A stretch of 64,000 nucleotides of DNA from NCBI GenBank assembly GCA_002839505.1, contig PGYE01000001.1, positions 647,995 through 711,994 of the forward strand, given 5' to 3'. A program made the translations under genes and the position numbers. The notes below the pieces were generated by a model. It saw nothing but the letters and a program-made list of their open reading frames with translations, did not search any database and was not told where the DNA came from. The DNA comes from Candidatus Peregrinibacteria bacterium HGW-Peregrinibacteria-1 (GTDB lineage Bacteria; Patescibacteriota; Gracilibacteria; UBA1369; LOWO2-01-FULL-3). This document shows, piece after piece, positions 59,861 through 64,000 of this stretch (position 1 is its first letter; each line of letters begins with the position of its first letter).

Positions 59861-61267
59861 ATGAATAAAAAAGTTTTACTAGTCACCTTAATAATATCAT
59901 CCCTACTTATCATACCGGCATGCCGGACAAAAGCTCCTGGCACCCCACTGCAAGACTACACCGGGGTCGAGTTAACCTACTATAAACTCCACGACAACAG
60001 TGAAGTAATCAGCCCCTACATTGATGAATTTATCAAAACTCACCCCGGCCTAAAAATAAACTATCGCAAATTCACCGATCAAGAAAACTACGAAACGACA
60101 ATACTAAATGAAATGGCAGCCGGTAAAGGCCCTGACATCATATCAATGCCAAATACTTGGTTCGCCTCCAACTACCAAAAGACTACACCGCTACCACAAG
60201 AATTTGCCTCGATAGATCAATATGATCAAACATTTGTGTCCATCGCCTCAAAAGATCTCATATTTGAAGATTATGCCCCCTCCACCGACCAAGAAGAAAC
60301 CAGAAGAATCTACGGAATCCCACTACACGTAAACACCTTGGCACTATTTTACAACAAGCAACACTTCGAAGAGAAATTACCTCAGCGCGGAAGGCCCGCC
60401 GGCAACTGGAACCAGATTCGAGAAGAAACACCACAACTAACCCTAAAAAACACATCATTCACCGGACTGCAAAGATCGGCAATAGCCCTGGGAACCGCCA
60501 ACAATATATCCCTGGCTACCGATATAATATATCTACTACTGCTTCAAGGAGAAATTAGCTTCTACAATCAGTCCTTGACCGCAGCAATATTTTCAAGCGA
60601 TGGCGCAGCCGCAGCTGACAATAAAGCATTCAATATCATTGATTTCTATACGAGCTTCGCCTCTGAAAGCAAACCAAACTACACCTGGAACAAATTTGTA
60701 ACAAGCGACGCTCCCGGCCAAGAAATACAAGCGTTTGCAAAAGGTGAGGTGTCTATGATCATTGGCTACCCCGAAACATACCAACAAATACTAGGGCAGA
60801 TTGAAGTATTAAAAAACCAAGGAGAACAAACAATAGTCAAGGACAACATCAGAATCTCTCCAATTCCACAAATCACAACTGAAGAATCCGGCAGCAAAAA
60901 GTCAACATATGCCAAATATTACGCCGAGACCGTATCTAGGAATTCTCAACATTCCGAACTTGCATGGGAATTCATAGTATTTATGGCACAACAAGAAAAC
61001 GCTAAAAAGTACTTCGAAGCCACAAAAAAACCAACCAGCCGTCGAGACCTTATTGAAGAACAGAGTAAACACCCTATATATGGAGTGTTTGTATCACAAA
61101 TTGGCTATGCCGAAAGCATTCCAATGGTCAACGCCGAAAAATACCGCGAGATAATCACAACCTTAATCAACAAAATCAATACCAGTGGACTACAGCAGAC
61201 AGACATCAAGTTGGCTCAATACCAAATCAACCAACTGATCCCTACGGAGGGAGTGATAAACAAATAA
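59861..61267 (+). CDS. Family 1 extracellular solute-binding lipoprotein
   Basis: 468 residues. A lipoprotein signal peptide (MNKKVLLVTLIISSLLIIPAC) gives a lipobox IPAC with Cys22. Mature-domain features: VELTYYKLHDNSEVISPYIDEFIKTHPGLKINY, EMAAGKGPDIISMPNTW, GIPLHVNTLALFYNK, and a C-terminal AWEFIVFMAQQENAKKYFEATKKPTSRRDL, the pattern of sugar-binding proteins of family 1. No ABC permease or ATPase gene is adjacent. The ligand is unknown. A TACAAT-like -10 lies ~32 nt before the start. Confidence 0.85.
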   Translation: MNKKVLLVTLIISSLLIIPACRTKAPGTPLQDYTGVELTYYKLHDNSEVISPYIDEFIKTHPGLKINYRKFTDQENYETTILNEMAAGKGPDIISMPNTWFASNYQKTTPLPQEFASIDQYDQTFVSIASKDLIFEDYAPSTDQEETRRIYGIPLHVNTLALFYNKQHFEEKLPQRGRPAGNWNQIREETPQLTLKNTSFTGLQRSAIALGTANNISLATDIIYLLLLQGEISFYNQSLTAAIFSSDGAAAADNKAFNIIDFYTSFASESKPNYTWNKFVTSDAPGQEIQAFAKGEVSMIIGYPETYQQILGQIEVLKNQGEQTIVKDNIRISPIPQITTEESGSKKSTYAKYYAETVSRNSQHSELAWEFIVFMAQQENAKKYFEATKKPTSRRDLIEEQSKHPIYGVFVSQIGYAESIPMVNAEKYREIITTLINKINTSGLQQTDIKLAQYQINQLIPTEGVINK

Positions 61268-61278
61268 CAGGCCCACAC

Positions 61279-62175
61279 CTAGAGGTTTCTTGCAAATTCT
61301 TGCCCAGATATCTTTCCTTTACCCTCAATCTGAAGAAGATTCACCTTTATTGCCCCATCATTAAGCGACAAATATAAGTCGCCCACATCATCCTTGTGAA
61401 ATCCTCGCTTCTCAAACGACAATTCTGAATCCTCCAAATCAAATAACTTCACACGCTTACCATCCAAGAAAAAATACACCCCTGGCCAAGAACTATACGC
61501 TCTATACATAGATAAAACCCTTTCCTTTTTATCTTTTTCTAGGTTCAATTCTCCATCTGTTCTTGAAATTTTTCTGCAATAGCTAGCAAGATTATCATTT
61601 TGAGCAATAGGGGATAGTAAGCCACCACTAACATCTTCCAACACATTAGGAAGTATTGCCCCGGCCAACATCGCCATCCTCACCATCAACGAATCGGCCG
61701 TCTCATTTGGCTCAATCAGCATCCTCTTCAGCAAATAAACTGGCCCGCTATCCAACCCCTCCTCCATTTTCATAATTGAAACCCCGGTCTCGCTATCATT
61801 ATTCAAAATAGCCTCATGAATAGGGGACGCACCTCGATAACGAGGTAAAAGAGAACCATGTACATTAATACAATCTATCTTCGGTAACTTCAAAATTCTT
61901 TGCTCTAAAATCATTCCATATGCAACCACCACAAAAAAGTCCGCACTAACATCCTTTACCATATCATAAAGCTCCTGCCTCGACGCAGGCTGCAAAACCT
62001 TTAATCCTACACTTTCAGCCACCTCCTTGACTACCGGAGCGGTCAAAACCTGCTTTCTACCGACCTTTCTATCCGGCTGCGTAACAACAGCCACAATTTC
62101 AAACCTACTATCGTCAACCAAAGCCTCTAGGCATGTTGCGGCAAACTGCGGGGTTCCAAAGAAAACAACTTTCAT
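61279..62175 (-). CDS. fmt: Methionyl-tRNA formyltransferase
   Basis: 298 residues, close to the family's ~310. FGTPQFAATCLEALV at the start, the active-site motif NVHGSLLPRYRGASPIHEAILN, and LDSGPVYLLKRMLI match Fmt, which formylates initiator Met-tRNA using 10-formyl-THF. Its presence agrees with the initiator tRNA at 13903. The C-terminal domain is short but present (KFFLDGKRVKLFDLE). Twelve bases separate its stop from the convergent upstream gene. Confidence 0.94.
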   Translation of the reverse strand: MKVVFFGTPQFAATCLEALVDDSRFEIVAVVTQPDRKVGRKQVLTAPVVKEVAESVGLKVLQPASRQELYDMVKDVSADFFVVVAYGMILEQRILKLPKIDCINVHGSLLPRYRGASPIHEAILNNDSETGVSIMKMEEGLDSGPVYLLKRMLIEPNETADSLMVRMAMLAGAILPNVLEDVSGGLLSPIAQNDNLASYCRKISRTDGELNLEKDKKERVLSMYRAYSSWPGVYFFLDGKRVKLFDLEDSELSFEKRGFHKDDVGDLYLSLNDGAIKVNLLQIEGKGKISGQEFARNL

Positions 62176-62241
62176 ATTAATATCTATAAACTTTAAGTCA
62201 CCCTAAATGTAGAACTTTCCATACCACATATCAAATAGTTT

Positions 62242-63219
62242 ATGCTAAAATCAGCCACGATCCTAAAACAAAACCCCTTGCAAACAATACTATCAAAAAT
62301 ATTAGCTGGAATTGCCATAACATTATCAATTCCCCTGATATTGATCATCACAATCACAGGTAAAAACAGTACCGATTTTTTTAACAATCAATTGCCTGAT
62401 AAAATCAGAGAACATGTCATATCGATCGGTCCAAAATACATAATAGAATCACAGCAATTTCAGAATTTCCCACAATTCATAAGAGATAATCTCTCCCACG
62501 AAGAAATCATCGACATCCTAAACGCAATACTCACCCAAGAAGTTTTCACACAAATATCATCATCCACTAAAAGTCAGCTGCTTGAACTAATCGAAGGAGC
62601 TCCATCAGGGGGAAATATCTCGATACCCTTGGATTTCATAAAGCAAAATAGACAACAAGTCTCATCAATGATAACCCAGGCAATACTACCTGACCTTGAC
62701 CAATGTGAACCCGACCAAGAGTACAGCCCTACAACAGGCTGCATAGGCAACGACACCACTGAAAGCCTAATCGCGGAAGGCATTGAAATACGACATATCA
62801 ATACGCTACCAAATGACATAAAAATAGATCTCGAAATACCGGAAGCACAAAGACTAATAATAAAACAAGCCACCTCCATTAACGAGAAAGCAAATCAGCA
62901 GATAACAAAACTGATTATAGGGTACCTCTTGTTTATGATAGCTTCCATCCTTATTGAATACACATCGCTAAAAAAAGCTACCAGAAAGGGCCTAAGTATA
63001 ATCTCAAAGAGTGCCATCACAAACGCAATTCTATACGGAACGCTCTTTGCTACCATCAATATGACCACTAGCGAAGGAGCAATGAAAGAGATCATCACAG
63101 CATTCCTCAATGCAGTATTAGCACCAATCATCGTAACACTAATAATAATTATTGTGGTAACTACCATTGCAACAATAATCTTACCTAAAACCCAAATAAC
63201 ACAAACTCTTGAATCCTAA
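62242..63219 (+). CDS. Hypothetical membrane protein
   Basis: Not recognised. 325 residues: one N-terminal membrane helix (~20-38), a ~185-residue hydrophilic domain with two Cys (LDQCEPDQEYSPTTGCIGND) that is probably outside the membrane, then helices around 223-240, 260-280 and 290-315 (LAPIIVTLIIIIVVTTIATII). The two Cys lie ten residues apart and could form a disulfide. The next gene overlaps by 11 bases in another frame, suggesting coupled translation and a shared complex. Function unknown. Confidence 0.6.
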   Translation: MLKSATILKQNPLQTILSKILAGIAITLSIPLILIITITGKNSTDFFNNQLPDKIREHVISIGPKYIIESQQFQNFPQFIRDNLSHEEIIDILNAILTQEVFTQISSSTKSQLLELIEGAPSGGNISIPLDFIKQNRQQVSSMITQAILPDLDQCEPDQEYSPTTGCIGNDTTESLIAEGIEIRHINTLPNDIKIDLEIPEAQRLIIKQATSINEKANQQITKLIIGYLLFMIASILIEYTSLKKATRKGLSIISKSAITNAILYGTLFATINMTTSEGAMKEIITAFLNAVLAPIIVTLIIIIVVTTIATIILPKTQITQTLES

Positions 63220-63580
63220 TAAATACATATACAGCATCGCAATCGCTGCAATAATTTCCTGGATTGGATGGACACTAATCCTAATAAAAATAAACCCCGA
63301 AAGCCACATCGCAATCGGACTCCCTCTCTTCCTTTTAACACTATTCATTGCATCCAGCTCAACCCTGACCCTAATAGGCTACTATTTACGCTCATGGCTA
63401 TATAAAGACGAAGAGTTTCACATAAAAATCAACACTTCATTTAGACAGGGTATACTCCTATCCCTTGTCATAATATTTTGCACAATATTTGAAATACTAA
63501 AAGTACTTAACTGGCTATCAGCAATCATACTATTGTTCATCGCTCTCCTAATAGAATTCTATCTCGCATCCAAGGAGTAG
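63209..63580 (+). CDS. Hypothetical four-helix membrane protein
   Basis: Not recognised. 123 residues with about four membrane helices (e.g. IAAIISWIGWTLILIKI, GLPLFLLTLFIASSSTLTLIGYYL, LLSLVIIFCTIFEILKVL). The second helix is Ser/Thr-rich and is followed by a short basic/acidic cytoplasmic loop (YKDEEFHIKIN). It overlaps the previous membrane gene by 11 bases, so the two are probably cotranslated partners. Similar small CPR membrane proteins exist without known function. Confidence 0.6.
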   Translation: MNPNKYIYSIAIAAIISWIGWTLILIKINPESHIAIGLPLFLLTLFIASSSTLTLIGYYLRSWLYKDEEFHIKINTSFRQGILLSLVIIFCTIFEILKVLNWLSAIILLFIALLIEFYLASKE

Positions 63581-63583
63581 TCC

Positions 63584-64000
63584 TCAATACCCCGGACTCG
63601 AGATGAACCTAAAATTACTTAGTGGCCAATAAATAAACCAAGCTTTGCCTCTCAATGCATCCTTGGGAATAAAAGCGCGCTCAGGATTAGCCGCACACCC
63701 CTCACTCATGGACAAAGCAAAACAACTCCTCGAATCCGTACTGTGGTTTCTATTGTCGCCCAACAAGAAATATTTTCCATCGGGCACCTCAAATCTAAAC
63801 AAGTCCGAATAATAAATTGGTGTATTATCCTTATTTTCATCATTTAAATAATCCTCCTGCAGCTCCTTCTTCACGCCATCAACCCCGGTTACATAAACTT
63901 TACCATTAGCTATCTCTACTACCTCATTCGGCAGCCCAATAACACGCTTAATGTAATACTTATCGAAATCTTCAGTCGGCTTAAAAACAACAATATCACC
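63584..64000 (-). CDS. lepB: Signal peptidase I, C-terminal part (5' end outside window)
   Basis: The frame is open to the right edge, so the track's start at 63874 (GTG) is internal. From the edge it reads GDIVVFKP...YYIKRVIGLPNEVVEIANGKVYV, with the catalytic Lys in IKRVIGLP, then the box E motif FLLGDNRNHSTDSR. The catalytic Ser is upstream of the window. The 3' end includes FIPKDALRGKAWFIYWP. It cleaves signal peptides at the outer face of the membrane, such as those of the surface proteins here. About 139 codons are visible. Confidence 0.93.
   Translation of the reverse strand, partial: GDIVVFKPTEDFDKYYIKRVIGLPNEVVEIANGKVYVTGVDGVKKELQEDYLNDENKDNTPIYYSDLFRFEVPDGKYFLLGDNRNHSTDSRSCFALSMSEGCAANPERAFIPKDALRGKAWFIYWPLSNFRFISSPGY

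Noticed and set aside
1-64000. CRISPR array or insertion sequence
   Set aside because: No spaced direct repeats of CRISPR type, no Cas genes and no transposase ORF were seen. The tandem repeats found are short and in one gene or one gap.

Overview
This 64 kb window looks like one chromosomal stretch of a Candidate Phyla Radiation (Patescibacteria) bacterium, most plausibly Peregrinibacteria-like. That placement is an inference from gene content: compact housekeeping genes, VirD4-like and VirB2-like proteins without a complete secretion locus, long surface proteins with Ig-like/Fn3 modules, and start codons that almost never have a Shine-Dalgarno sequence. TGA ends obgE, pth, purE and rplI, so the UGA=Gly code of Gracilibacteria/Absconditabacteria is ruled out. 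Both window edges cut genes: valS on the left and lepB on the right.

Layout. 1-4.3 kb: end of valS, a helical-repeat protein, a sigma-region-4/HARE-HTH regulator, an orphan OmpR-type winged helix and a DUF3467 protein. 4.3-7.2 kb: a structured RNA candidate (copy 1), then a VirD4/TraG-like ATPase. 7.3-13.7 kb: three paralogous membrane-anchored extracellular proteins and a small Thr/Pro-rich surface protein. 13.9-19.7 kb: initiator and second CAU tRNAs, an FtsL/DivIC-like protein, murC, cysS, yggT and a large Ig/Fn3 surface protein. 19.7-24.7 kb: a PKD-7TM membrane protein followed by an ATP-grasp/DUF1704 fusion, then queA. 24.7-28.5 kb: SpoIIE phosphatase, STAS protein and an MFS/HEAT membrane protein. 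28.6-31.7 kb: murJ, tsf, rpsB. 31.8-34.7 kb: RNA copy 2, then a GHKL kinase, a STAS protein and a PrsW-like protease. 34.7-41.2 kb: glycosyltransferase, VirB2-like protein, der, a pentapeptide-repeat protein and a nucleotidyltransferase. 41.3-50.5 kb: an unusual uvrC, dedA, tRNA-Leu, obgE-pth-rplU, a pseudouridine synthase and purC-purE-purB. 50.6-64 kb: ileS, secG, a family 5 binding protein, rplI-ruvX, pgk-ribH-ribE, ssb, a family 1 binding lipoprotein, fmt, two small membrane proteins and lepB.

How the parts fit. Most genes serve translation, wall synthesis, purine synthesis and secretion. The accessory content has three themes. The first is a cell surface built from anchored modular proteins. 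The second is a Rsb-like partner-switching circuit split over two loci: phosphatase plus STAS at 24.7-26.3 kb, and kinase plus STAS plus PrsW at 32.1-34.7 kb. The third is a possible peptide- or protein-tail modification system that joins an ATP-grasp ligase and a MATCAP-like peptidase in one chain beside a 7TM partner.

The two most notable signals are a ~190-nt RNA-like element present twice on the + strand, whose base-pairing is kept by G-U/G-C and G-U/A-U exchanges, and the ligase-peptidase fusion. A UvrC with an inserted GNAT-like segment and no C-terminal HhH domain comes next.
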